The position numbers were made by a program, and so were the translations under genes. DNA of 64,000 nucleotides, taken from positions 1-64,000 of the forward strand of contig NZ_JARXYZ010000041.1 of NCBI RefSeq assembly GCF_029894125.1, given 5' to 3'. The notes under the pieces are model-generated. The model made no database searches and was not told the origin of the DNA. It was given only the letters and a program-made list of their open reading frames with translations. The stretch comes from Kitasatospora sp. MAA19. GTDB taxonomy: Bacteria; Actinomycetota; Actinomycetes; Streptomycetales; Streptomycetaceae. Shown here in pieces: positions 1-10,700 of this stretch. The number at the start of each line of letters is the position of its first letter. Within the stretch, counting starts at the first letter, position 1.

Positions 1-962
1 GCTTCGGTCAGTCCGGCGTCGGGGGCGGCGGGGTCGGTGGTGACGCTGACGGGCAGCGGGTTCACGGGGGCGTCGGCGGTGCGGTTCGGTGCCGTTGCGG
101 CCTCGTCGTTCACGGTGGTGTCGGCGACGCAGATCATCGCGACGGTGCCGGCGGGCTCGGGCTCGGTGCTGGTGACGGTGACGACGCCTGGAGGAACCAG
201 TAACGGTGTCGCGTTCACGTACACGGTCGCTGCTCCGGTGCTTGCTTCGGTCAGTCCGGCGTCGGGGGCGGCGGGGTCGGTGGTGACGCTGACGGGCAGC
301 GGGTTCACGGGGGCGTCGGCGGTGCGGTTCGGTGCCGTTGCGGCCTCGTCGTTCACGGTGGTGTCGGCGACGCAGATCATCGCGACGGTGCCGGCGGGCT
401 CGGGCTCGGTGCTGGTGACGGTGACGACGCCTGGAGGAACCAGTAACGGTGTCGCGTTCACGTACACGGTCGCTGCTCCGGTGCTTGCTTCGGTCAGTCC
501 GGCGTCGGGGGCGGCGGGGTCGGTGGTGACGCTGACGGGCAGCGGGTTCACGGGGGCGACGGCGGTGCGGTTCGGTGCCGTCGCCGCCACGTCGTTCACG
601 GTGGTGTCGGCGACGCAGATCACCGCGACGGTGCCGGCGGGCTCGGGCTCGGTGCTGGTGACGGTGACGACGCCTGGAGGAACCAGCAACGGTGTCGCGT
701 TCACCTACGTTCCCGTTCCCCAACTGGTGAGTGTGGTTCCTACGGCGGGGCCGACCTCGGGTGGGACCACGGTCACGCTGGCGGGGAGCGGGCTGAGCGC
801 CGCCACCGCGGTCACCTTCGGGTCCGCTCCGGCCGCCTTCACCGTCGTGTCGGACAGCTACCTGGTCGCCACGGCGCCGGCGGGCTCGGGCACGGTGCAG
901 GTGACGGTGACCACCCCCGGCGGCACCAGCAACAGCCTCGCCTACACCTACACCGCCCCACC
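1..962 (+). repeat. Near-identical tandem 243-bp coding repeats
   Basis: Units start at 1, 244 and 487, a period of 243 bp (81 codons). The first two copies look identical over their whole length and the third differs at a few bases. A longer block at 552-962 is repeated with very few changes at 1290-1700 (offset 738 bp). These encode single TIG modules. The identity at synonymous sites points to recent duplication or ongoing gene conversion, and copy number may vary between strains. Confidence 0.85.
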
Positions 963-1710
963 GGTGGTGACCACGATCGTCCCGCCCCAGGGGCCGGCGT
1001 CCGGTGGCAATACGGTGACGCTGACGGGCAGCGGGTTCACGGGGGTGACGGCGGTGCGGTTCGGTGCCGTCGCCGCCACGTCGTTCACGGTGGTGTCGGC
1101 GACGCAGATCACGGCGACGGTGCCAGCCGGAGGGCCCGGGCCGTCCGGCGTCACCGTCACCACGGCCGGTGGCACCAGCCTCCCCGTGCCCTACTACTAC
1201 CTGAGCAACCCCCAGCTCACCGCCGTGGTCCCCGACGAAGGGCCTGTTCTCGGCGGAACCACCGTCACCCTCACAGGAAGCAATCTGCTGGGGGCGACGG
1301 CGGTGCGGTTCGGTGCCGTCGCCGCCACGTCGTTCACGGTGGTGTCGGCGACGCAGATCACCGCGACGGTGCCGGCGGGCTCGGGCACGGTGCTGGTGAC
1401 GGTGACGACGCCTGGAGGAACCAGCAACGGTGTCGCGTTCACCTACGTTCCCGTTCCCCAACTGGTGAGTGTGGTTCCTACGGCGGGGCCGACCTCGGGT
1501 GGGACCACGGTCACGCTGGCGGGGAGCGGGCTGAGCGCCGCCACCGCGGTCACCTTCGGGTCCGCTCCGGCCGCCTTCACCGTCGTGTCGGACAGCTACC
1601 TGGTCGCCACGGCGCCGGCGGGCTCGGGCACGGTGCAGGTGACGGTGACCACCCCCGGCGGCACCAGCAACAGCCTCGCCTACACCTACACCGCCCCACC
1701 GACGATCTAG
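1..1710 (+). CDS. IPT/TIG-repeat protein, 5' end outside window
   Basis: The frame is open from base 1, so the true start lies upstream; 569 codons are visible before the TAG at 1708. The protein is a chain of about seven IPT/TIG (immunoglobulin-like, transcription factor) modules of roughly 80 residues. Each has the TIG signature of a Ser-Pro or Pro-rich opening, a GSGF/GSGL turn, an AVRFG strand and a closing VTTPGGTSN-x-x-x-FTY segment. Such domains form beta-sandwiches found in surface or secreted adhesins and in some carbohydrate-binding or phage-tail proteins. No enzyme domain, membrane segment or sorting signal is visible in this part; a signal peptide, if present, would be upstream. 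The first modules are almost identical at DNA level, implying recent tandem duplication. The domain call is firm; the function is unknown. Confidence 0.85.
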   Translation, partial: ASVSPASGAAGSVVTLTGSGFTGASAVRFGAVAASSFTVVSATQIIATVPAGSGSVLVTVTTPGGTSNGVAFTYTVAAPVLASVSPASGAAGSVVTLTGSGFTGASAVRFGAVAASSFTVVSATQIIATVPAGSGSVLVTVTTPGGTSNGVAFTYTVAAPVLASVSPASGAAGSVVTLTGSGFTGATAVRFGAVAATSFTVVSATQITATVPAGSGSVLVTVTTPGGTSNGVAFTYVPVPQLVSVVPTAGPTSGGTTVTLAGSGLSAATAVTFGSAPAAFTVVSDSYLVATAPAGSGTVQVTVTTPGGTSNSLAYTYTAPPVVTTIVPPQGPASGGNTVTLTGSGFTGVTAVRFGAVAATSFTVVSATQITATVPAGGPGPSGVTVTTAGGTSLPVPYYYLSNPQLTAVVPDEGPVLGGTTVTLTGSNLLGATAVRFGAVAATSFTVVSATQITATVPAGSGTVLVTVTTPGGTSNGVAFTYVPVPQLVSVVPTAGPTSGGTTVTLAGSGLSAATAVTFGSAPAAFTVVSDSYLVATAPAGSGTVQVTVTTPGGTSNSLAYTYTAPPTI

Positions 1711-1776
1711 GGTCGCCTCCTCTTCCGAGAGCGGCGCGGACATCGGAATCCCGCCCCCGACCGAGCGTCCGACAAG

Positions 1777-1816
1777 CAGTGAGCTCCGACAGCGCGGCCG
1801 CTGTCGGAGCTCACTG
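1777..1816. terminator. Perfect 18-bp hairpin between convergent genes
   Basis: Arms 1777-1794 and 1799-1816 are perfectly complementary with a 4-base loop. It lies between the stop of the rightward TIG gene (1710) and the stop of the leftward TIG gene (1868), so it probably serves both as a bidirectional terminator. There is no long T run, as is usual in streptomycetes. Confidence 0.8.
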
Positions 1817-1867
1817 TTCTCATCCCGCCGGATCATGTCGCGCACGGACCGGCGGTCGGCCGCCGTC

Positions 1868-2368
1868 CTACAGGTAGGTGTAGGAGGAACCGTTGCTGGT
1901 GCCGGCGGGCGTGACCACCGTGACGGGGACGGTTCCGGTTCCGGGCGGGGAGACGGCCAGGACGGCGCCGTCGCCCAGCACGGTGAAGTTCGTGGCGTTG
2001 GTGGCGCCGAACAGGACCGACGTCGCGCCGGACAGGCCGTGACCCACGATGAGGACGGGCAGGCCACCCATGGCCAGGCCGATCGGCGGCACGAGCGCGA
2101 GGATGGTCGGCGGGGCCGGCAGCTGGTAGGTGTAGCTGAGGTTGTTGCTGGTGCCGGACGACGTGACCACCGTGACCGGGACCGTCCCGGTCCCGGGCGG
2201 GGCGACAGCCGTGATGGCCCCGTCGAACTGGACGGTGAAGCTGAGCGCGGGGGTGGCGCCGAACAGGACCGCCGTCGCGCCGGTCAGTCCGGCGCCGACC
2301 AGGAGCACGGGGTTACCCCCGGTCGTCGGACCCTGCGAGGGGACGAGCGCGAGGAGAATCGGGGACAT
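1868..2368 (-). CDS. Small two-module IPT/TIG protein
   Basis: 166 residues, made of two TIG modules that each begin with an ILALVP strand and a GG-x-PV turn and end in a TSNxxSYTY strand. The start is set at 2368 because AGAGGA sits about 8 bases upstream; the frame stays open to 2437 but without a ribosome site. There is no signal peptide, transmembrane helix or anchoring motif, so the protein appears cytoplasmic or leaves the cell by a non-Sec route. It is convergent with the larger TIG gene and related to the 249-residue TIG protein at 13.9 kb. Function unknown. Confidence 0.75.
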   Translation of the reverse strand: MSPILLALVPSQGPTTGGNPVLLVGAGLTGATAVLFGATPALSFTVQFDGAITAVAPPGTGTVPVTVVTSSGTSNNLSYTYQLPAPPTILALVPPIGLAMGGLPVLIVGHGLSGATSVLFGATNATNFTVLGDGAVLAVSPPGTGTVPVTVVTPAGTSNGSSYTYL

Positions 2369-2971
2369 AGGATTCCTCTTTTCCGATTTCCGAACGCCGG
2401 ACAAGGCCATTGTGGCCAAGTCGACGAGGCGTTTCACTCACGGTAGGTTCGGGCGCCATTGGGTGGCAATAGGGAATTTGCTAAAGGTGGGAGCAAAGTC
2501 CGCATCGGGGGCGCGAAATCTCTTCGACGCCTCGCCGGAGGGGGCCGGTAACGACAAAAGACTTGCCGCTGGGCATTTTAGGTGAGCGCGAGCGAGTGCC
2601 TTCCCGGACGACCGTCGAAGAGTTCTCGAGGATCCGGGCAGGAATCGTGCCGAGAGCGCCCGGAAACTGGGGATGAAACCTGCGGAAATCGGCCAAGATA
2701 GCCGTCTGACCTGCAGCTATGCCAATGGCATGGCGCAACCGGGAGAGCGTGGCGAAGTCTTCGTATTTATTCTTTCCAGTGATTCCCGGCTGGGCTTTAT
2801 TCAGATAACATCACGGCTGGCACCCCTGTGGACTGCGATGCGCGTGCGCCCCTATCGCACTTCATGCGCTGTTGAGATTCCTGGGTTGACCGGCCTTCCC
2901 TGCGGGTATTCAGGGTGTGCGCCGTCAATCGGATGCTTGATCCTCCTCGAAGAATTATTTAGCGGTTTTGA
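2369..2971. other. Gene-poor spacer, lower GC
   Basis: About 600 bases with no convincing coding frame. AT-richer patches around 2460-2490 and 2760-2800 probably hold promoters for the leftward TIG gene and for the small gene at 2.97 kb, but no clear -35/-10 pair could be assigned. Confidence 0.5.
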
Positions 2972-3199
2972 ATGGGTGAGGTGAGTGTCACGTCCCACTG
3001 TCTGCTCGTCTTCCTCAAGGGCGGCCCGAGTGACATTCCTGAGATTCGGGAAGTGAAATCTGGAAGTATTGAGGATCGGTTGAAGATTCCTCGCGGAAAC
3101 GGCTATGAGCACTTCGAGATCACGCAGGAATTCAAAGACGTCGGGGGCGTACTGATGCGGGTCTACCGGTGGTCGTATCGAACCGCCATCGCCGAGTAG
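2972..3199 (+). CDS. DUF5988-like small protein
   Basis: 75 residues. The pattern of a hydrophobic first strand, a LKGGP turn, a central NGYEHFE motif and a terminal Y-R-W-S-Y-R-T-x-I-A-E segment matches the short actinobacterial DUF5988 proteins as I know them; these often sit beside natural-product genes. Two starts are possible, ATG 2972 or in-frame GTG 2981, and neither has a strong ribosome site. It lies 100 bases upstream of the ketosynthase on the same strand and may share its transcript. Function unknown. Confidence 0.6.
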   Translation: MGEVSVTSHCLLVFLKGGPSDIPEIREVKSGSIEDRLKIPRGNGYEHFEITQEFKDVGGVLMRVYRWSYRTAIAE

Positions 3200-3301
3200 C
3201 GCCCGTCACCGTCTCCCCCCGCATCCGACGCCGGCGCCGGGTCCCAGCAGCCGCACACCAACGCGGCGCCGTCCCGCATCACCCCATCCCCACACCCCGA
3301 G

Positions 3302-4714
3302 GTGAGCAATGATCAGCAACCTTCCCGCACCGGTACGGAAAGAGCGTCCGCCCCGCACTCTCGGGTACGCGTCGTGAGCAGGCCCTCCAGCGCGCGCCCA
3401 CGAGGCGCCACCGGCGGGCGGGACACCATGGTCACCGGCATGGGGTTCTGCCTGCCGGGCGAGGAGCAGCCGCTGTTCACCGCGGACGAACTCTGGGACG
3501 TGGCCGCCAACGGCCGCTCGTGCCTGAAGCACCACGGCGTCTACTACGGCTCCGTCGATCTGCCGGACACGGCCTTCGCGGAGCGCCTGCCGGACGTGCC
3601 GGGCATCTTCTCCCAGCACTACACCAACGCGCACCGCTATGGGCTGGTGTCCCTCGTGGAAGCCTGCGCGGACGCCCAACTGAGCATCCGAGACGGTGAC
3701 CTCACCGACGCCGCCGTCCTGGTCGGGCGCGGGGGCATCGATGCCAACGTCTCCAGCTACCTCGAAGTCCTGCACGCCGACGCACGCACCACCACCCCGA
3801 ACCAGGCGATGGAGCTGTTCGTCAGGGCTCAGCAGGGACTCACCCCTTCTGACGTGGCACTGGTCCAAGGGGCGCTGATGCGCACGACCGGCCCCTGCTT
3901 CACCGTCTCGTGCGGCTGTGCGTCCTCCGCCGTCCAGATCGGCAACGCCCGCCGCATGATCGCGGACGGTGACATCGACCTCGCCGTCGTCACCGGCGTC
4001 GACGTGTTCGGTGTGGATGTGATCCAGAACGTCCAGCGTCTGCTGCACGGTGCCCAGCGTGCCTACGATTCCATCCGCGTCGACGGCATGCCCGAACTCC
4101 TCCCGGCCTTCGACCGGATCATGAGGCCCTACGACCGGCGGGCCGACTGCGTGAACCACGGGGAGGGATCGGTGACCCTGGTGCTGGAAAGCCGCGACCG
4201 TGCCCAGCAACGCGGGGCGTACACCTACGGCCGGGTCCTGTCGCACGGTATGACCCGCGACGGCCTGTCCAATCCGCTCGCAAGCGACGAGAACGGCGCG
4301 TCACTGGTCGCCGCCATCCGCAAGTGCCTCGGCGACCGGTGGGACATCGGCCAGGTCCCCTACATCCACGGCGGAAGCGACGGCGACGTCGTCGTGACCG
4401 CGTTCGAGGCGAACGCAGCCAGGCAGCTCTACGGCGACGCTGTCGAAGACCTCCTGATGACCTCCCAGGAAGCCTGCTTCGGCCACAACGGCGCCCCGGC
4501 GGGAGCCCTGGGTGTCGCCCTGACCCTCCTGATGCTGGAGCAGGGAGAGGTGTGCCCCACCGCGAACTGCGAGGAGCCGGCCGACAACATCTGCTTCGAT
4601 CCCGTCCCCGGCCTCCACACCCGGCACCTGGAGTTCGACTACGCACTGACCTGCAACTACCAGATCGGAGGTGTCAAGAGCGCGATCCTGCTGGGCAGTT
4701 CGGACGTCGACTGA
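3302..4714 (+). CDS. Stand-alone beta-ketoacyl synthase
   Basis: Thiolase-fold condensing enzyme of up to 470 residues. From GTG 3302, residues about 43-465 form the ketosynthase body, beginning with a VTGMGFCLPG strand. The nucleophile is Cys206 in VSCGCASSA, in place of the more usual DTACSSS. The first catalytic His lies in HGGSDGD rather than HGTGT and the second in FGHNGAPAG, so the triad is present with atypical flanks. A start near ATG 3428 would give a typical 428-residue ketosynthase. It lies 80 bases upstream of the modular PKS in the same direction, suggesting a shared operon and a role in priming or an extra condensation. No CLF or ACP gene is adjacent. Substrate unknown. Confidence 0.8.
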   Translation: MSNDQQPSRTGTERASAPHSRVRVVSRPSSARPRGATGGRDTMVTGMGFCLPGEEQPLFTADELWDVAANGRSCLKHHGVYYGSVDLPDTAFAERLPDVPGIFSQHYTNAHRYGLVSLVEACADAQLSIRDGDLTDAAVLVGRGGIDANVSSYLEVLHADARTTTPNQAMELFVRAQQGLTPSDVALVQGALMRTTGPCFTVSCGCASSAVQIGNARRMIADGDIDLAVVTGVDVFGVDVIQNVQRLLHGAQRAYDSIRVDGMPELLPAFDRIMRPYDRRADCVNHGEGSVTLVLESRDRAQQRGAYTYGRVLSHGMTRDGLSNPLASDENGASLVAAIRKCLGDRWDIGQVPYIHGGSDGDVVVTAFEANAARQLYGDAVEDLLMTSQEACFGHNGAPAGALGVALTLLMLEQGEVCPTANCEEPADNICFDPVPGLHTRHLEFDYALTCNYQIGGVKSAILLGSSDVD

Positions 4715-4794
4715 CCCCGGCCCCCGGCGGCCACATCGCCGGACGGAGAGCTCTCCCCACCCCCCGTTCACGCAAGCGCGTAGGAGACCATGTG

Positions 4795-7700
4795 ATGGGC
4801 CACGCAGAGAACCCGAGAGCCGCCGATGCGCACATCGCCATCGTCGGCATGGGATGCCGACTTCCCCGCGACATCGATTCGCCCGCCGCGCTGTGGCGGC
4901 TGCTCGAAGCCGGCCAGGACGCGGTCGGCGAACCGCCGATAAGCCGCGCGGGGCACGTGGCTGGCGCCCACACCGCCGGGCCGATGCCGCTGTGGGGGGG
5001 CTACCTTCGCGACGTCGCCGGTTTCGACGCCGACTTCTTCGGGGTCTCGGGCAAGGAGGCCGACGTTCTAGACCCCCAGCACCGGCTGCTCCTGGAAGTG
5101 ACGTGGGAGGCGCTCGAACACGCCGGACTTCCCCCGGAGCGACTGGCGGGAACCTCAACGGGACTGTTCTCGGGCCTGAGCTACACCGACTACATGGAGG
5201 CCCTCTCCGGCCAGCCCCGTGAACTCGAGGGCGCGATCCTGACCAACGGGCACTGCGTCGCCCCGGGGCGCATCTCCTACCTGCTGGGCCTACAGGGCCC
5301 TTGCGTGGCGCTGGACACCGCGTGCTCGTCCTCGCTCGTGGCGGTCCACCTGGCCTGTCAAGCCCTGCGGAACGACGAGTGCGATCTCGCGCTGGCCGGC
5401 GGCGTCACCCTCGTGCTGGGCGCCAGGACGACGATGTCCTTCGCCCGCATGGGAATGCTCTCGCCCACCGGTCACTGCCGGACCTTCGACGCGGCCGCGG
5501 ACGGCTTCGTACGCGGCGAAGGCTGCGGCGTCGTCGTCCTCAAACGCCTTGAAGACGCGCTACGGGACGACGACCGCGTCCTGGCCCTGGTCCGCGGCTC
5601 GGCCGTCAACCAGGACGGCCGCTCCGACGTCCTGGCCTCGCCCTCCGCCGTAGCCCAGCAGGCCCTCTACCACCAGGCCCTCGCCCGATCCGGAACCGAC
5701 CCGCGCGACGTGGGCCTGGTGGAAACGCACGGCACCGGCACACCCGTCGGCGACCCCGTCGAGTTCTCCAGCCTGGCCGCGGTCTACGGGGTAGGACAGG
5801 GGCGCTGTGCGCTGGGTTCGGTGAAGACGAACGTGGGCCACCTGGAACCGGCGGCCGGCGTCATCGGCCTGATCAAGGCAGTGCTCTGCCTCCAGCGCGG
5901 GCTCGTCCCGCCCAATCTGCACTTCACCCGGTGGAACCCGGCCATCAGCGCCGAAGGCACCCGCCTGTTCGTCCCCACCAACCTGTCCGCCTGGCCCACC
6001 CGGACGGCCTCGCGATTGGCCGCGGTGTCCTCCTTCGGCTTCTCCGGGACCAACGCCCACGTGATCCTCGAACAGGCCCCCGCCCGCCGCCGCACCGTCA
6101 TCCTCCCCGACGGTCCCACCGCCGGCACTCCCACACACGCGGCCGCCGTCCCCACCGACGCCCCGTCATCGCAGGCGCAGGCCTCCTCACCCCACGTCTT
6201 CCTCCTGGCCGCCGGCTCCCCGGACGCACTGCCCACCGCCGCCGCGCGCCTGGCCCACTGGCTGGAGACCGAGGGAGCCGCCACCCCGCTGCACGACATC
6301 GCACACACCCTCGCCCTGCGCCGCTCCCCTGGGCACGGCCGGCTCGGCGTGGTGGCCGACTCCCACCGTGACCTGACGCACGCCCTGCGTTCCTTCGAAG
6401 CAGGTCGAGCCCACCCCGGCGTCGTTCGCGGCCACGTGGGCGCGGGCGTCAGCCGCCGTCCCGTCTGGGTGTTCTCCGGTCAGGGCTCGCAGTGGCAGGG
6501 CATGGGGCACGGCCTGCTCCACCACGAGCCGGCCTTCGCCGAGACCCTGGCCGAAGCCGATGCGCTGATCACCGCCGAAACCGGGTTCTCCGTTCTGCGA
6601 GCCGTCCGCGACCGCGAACACGTCAGCGGCTGCGGCCACGTGCAACCCGCGTTGTTCGCCCTGCAGGTCGCCCTGGCCGCCGCCTGGCGCGATCACGGGA
6701 CCGAGCCGGCCGCAGTCATCGGCCATTCCATGGGCGAAGTCGCGGCCGCCGTCACCGCCGGAGCACTCACCCTGGCCGACGGCGTCCGCGTCATCTGCCG
6801 ACGATCCGCTCTCCTCACCCGCATCGCCGGAGCCGGCGCCATGGCGAGCGTCGGCCTCGACAGCGCGACCGTCGAGAACGATCTCGCCGCCATCGGCGAC
6901 GACACGGTGTCCGTGGCCGTCGTCGCCGCGCCCGACTCGACCGTCGTCGCCGGCACCGTGGCAGCCATCCGGCACCTGACCACCACCTGGCAGGCCCGCG
7001 GAGTCGTGGCACGCATGATCGACGTCGACGTCGCCTCGCACTGCCCCCAGGTCGACCCGCTGCTCGCGGACCTCGCCGCCGCGCTCGCCGAGCTCACCCC
7101 CAGCCAACCGACCATCCCCTTCTACACCACCGTCCTGGACGACCCCCGCGACACCCCGGTCTTCGACGCCGCCTACTGGTGCGCCAACCTGCGCCGCCCC
7201 GTACGCTTCAGCGCCGCCGTGGCCGCAGCCGCCGCCGACCGCCACCAGGTGTACCTCGAGATCTCGCCCCACGCCGTCGTCACCCGCCCCCTCTCCCAGA
7301 GCCTGACCGGCCTGCTCCACGAACCCGTGATCCTGTCGACACTGCGCAAGGGGGAAGACGACCGCACCACCTTTCGCACACAGCTCGCCGCCCTGCACTG
7401 CGCGGGAGTCGGCGTCGACTGGTCCCGCCTCTACGCCGAGGGCCGCCTGACCGACGTACCTGCGCTGACCTTCAACCGTCGACCCCACTGGACCGACATC
7501 ACCCCACCCCGAGCGGCCTCCCAGCACGCCGAAGGCGCACCCGCCGGCCTGCCGGGCACACACACGGAGGTGCCCGGCGAGCAACCCCGCCACACCTGGC
7601 GCGGCGACACCGGCACCGACGTCCTGCCCTGGATGGCCGACCACCGTGTCCACGGCCAACCGGTCCTGCCCGGCGCCGCCTATTGCGCCCTGGCCCTGAC

Positions 7701-10700
7701 CGCGGCCAGCGAGATCTTCCACGGTGCCGCGCACGATGTCGAAGCAGCCGACATCCACTTCCGCGAGCTGATGCACCTCGACGCCCGCACGCCCATCGGC
7801 ACGACCGTCACCCTGACCGGCGCCGACCGGGCCGACTGCGAAGTCTTCGGCCAGGACGAGGACGGAACCTGGGTTCGGCAGGCCAGCGCGGTTCTGCGTC
7901 GCATCGACGCCGCCCCCCGGACATCGGCGTTCTCCGTGGCCGGACTGACCGCCGACCACCCCGTCGTCCTGGATCCGCACGCCCTCTACGCGAGTCTGCG
8001 CGCACGGGGCCTGGAGCACGGCCCGGCCTTCAGCGGCATCACCGAGCTGCACACGTCCGCCCAGGGTGACAGCTTCTGGGCTCGCGTGACGCTGCCGGAG
8101 TCGGCACGGACCGCCCGCCACGGCCTACGGATTCACCCGGTCCTCCTTGACCTGTGCGCCCAGCTCGTCGTCGCCGGCCTGATCCACGAACCAGGCCACG
8201 GCCTGGTACTGCCCGTCCAGATGCACGCCATGCGAATACTCGCAGCCCCCGAGGACGCCCGCTACGCGCACGCCCGGCTCACCCACTGCGCCGCGGACAG
8301 CATCATCGGAGATGTGCGGCTGCTGGACGAGGCGGGAAACCCCCTCGTCGAGATCGACGCACTGCGCTTCATACGCCACGGCGCGCGGGCCGAGGAAACC
8401 GTCGACCGGTGGTTCCTCGAAACCCGCTGGCAGCCCGTGCCGCGCCGGGAGAACCTCGACCCGGCCGGCCCGGGACCCTGGCTCGTCATCGGCGAGGCGG
8501 ACGGATCCGCCCGGGCACTGGCGGACGCCCTCGAGCGCGCCGGAGCACGCACCGAAGTCCTCGACGCTCCCGTCGACGGCGCCACCCTCCAGCCGCTCAA
8601 GCAGACCATCGCCCGACCCTGGGACTCCTCACCCGCACCATGCGCCGTGGTCCTCCTGTCCGCGCCGTCCGCGCCCGAGGACGACGCCGCCGCGATCGCA
8701 CTGCACCGTACCCGCCGCCTGCTCGCCGCCGCACAGAGCGCGATCGCGCACAGCGCGCCCACACGCCTGTTCGCCGTCACCCGATCCGCCCACGATCCAG
8801 AGCCGGGGCAACCCTCCGACCCCGCCCAGAGCGCCCTGCGCGGACTCGTGCGTGTCCTGACACACGAACACCCGGAGCTACGAGCGACCCTCATCGACGC
8901 GGATCCCGCCGACGTCGACCTGCGCCGACTCGCGGCCGAACTCCTCACCGACCCCCCCGAGGACGAGATCGCCCTGCGCGGTGACACCCGCCACATCGCC
9001 CGGCTGGCCTACACCCCCCTGTCCGAAACCGAACGCGCCACCGCCGTCACCCGCACCGTGCGCTACGGCGCCGACCGCTTCCAGCTCCACGCAGGGCGGC
9101 TCGGCGACCTTGACGCCCTGCGCCTGACCACCACTCCACGACGCGCTCCTGGCCCGGGCGAGGTCGAACTGCGCCTCCACGCCGCAGGCGTGAACTTCCG
9201 CGACGTGCTCACCGCCATGGGCATGCTGGCGACCGACGATGAAGCGGGCTACCGCATCGGCTTCGAAGCCGCCGGCGTGATCACCGCCGTCGGACCGGGC
9301 GTCAGGCACCTGCGCGTCGGCCACAGAGTCCTCGCCGTCGACGTGGGAGGCGGCCTCTTCACCACGTTCACCACCGTGCCCGCCGCTGCCGTCGCCCCCA
9401 TCCCGGCGGGCCTGTCCGCCGAGACGGCCGCCGGGCTGCCCATCGCCTACCTCACCGCCTGGTACGCACTGCGCCACGTCGCCAGGCTCACCAGCGGCGA
9501 GCGTGTCCTGATCCACAGCGCCACCGGTGGAACAGGACTGGCCGCGATCGCGGTCGCGCAGCGCCTGGGCGCTGAAGTGCTCGCCACCGCCGGCAGCGAG
9601 GACAAGCGCCGATACCTGCGCGCGATGGGCATCCGGCACATCATGGACTCCCGCTCACTGGACTTCGCCGAGCAGACCCGCGCCGCCACCGCCGGAGAGG
9701 GTGTCGACGTGGTCCTCAACTCCCTCTCCGGACACGCCATCAGGGCCGGACTCGAAACGCTGCGCCCCTTCGGCAGGTTCGTCGAGCTGGGTGTACGCGA
9801 CATCCTCGCCGACACCCCGCTTGGTCTCGCACCGCTACGGCACAACATCACCATGAGCACGGTCGACCTCGTCGAGCTCCAGCACGCCCGCGCGGACACC
9901 TTCGCTGAGCTGCTGGGCGAGGTCCTGGCCGAATTCAACCGGGGCGGCCTGGCCCCGTTGCCATGCGGGACCTATCCGCTCGCGCAGGCCGCCGACGCTT
10001 TTCGCTTCATGGCCGGTGCCGGGCACATCGGCAAACTGGTCCTGACAGTACCCGGCGAAGGCCACACCACCGCCGTACTGCGCGACCCGCCCTCGCCGGT
10101 GCGAGCAGACGGCGCCTACGTCATCACTGGAGGCCTGCGCGGCGTCGGCCTCGCCACGGCCCACTGGCTGGCAGGCCAAGGCGCCGCCCACCTCGTACTC
10201 AACGGACGCACACCGCCCTCGGCCGACACCGAACGGGTCCTTGCCGGACTGCTCGAACAGGGGACCCGCATCAGCGTCGTGCTCGGCGACATCGCGCAGC
10301 CCGGCATCGCCGAGCAACTGGTGGCCGAGGCCACCGCCGACGGCGGGACACTGCGCGGCGTCATCCACGCCGCGATGGTCCTCGACGACGCCGCGGTGTC
10401 CAACATCACCGACGACCAGCTGGAACGCGTCTGGCGTCCCAAAGTCACCGGCGCCTGGCGTCTCCACCAGGCCACCACCCGACTGCCACTCGACTGGTTC
10501 GTTCTCTATTCCTCCATGGCCTCCCTGCTCGGCAACCCGGGCCAGGGCGCTTACTCGGCCGCCAACGCGTGGCTTGACGCGTTCGCCACCTGGCGCACCG
10601 CCCTGGACCTGCCCACGTTGGCCGTGAACTGGGGCCCCTGGGGCGAAATCGGGGTCGCCACCGACTTCGCGACCCGCGGCTACCAGACCATTCCCACCGC

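Noticed and set aside
4324..4794. In-frame extension of the PKS upstream of 4795
   Set aside because: It overlaps the ketosynthase in another frame, is Arg-rich noise, and the AGGAGA ribosome site supports 4795.
6187..8121. 644-codon leftward frame inside the PKS
   Set aside because: Gly/Arg/Val-rich mirror of PKS codons without any family motif.
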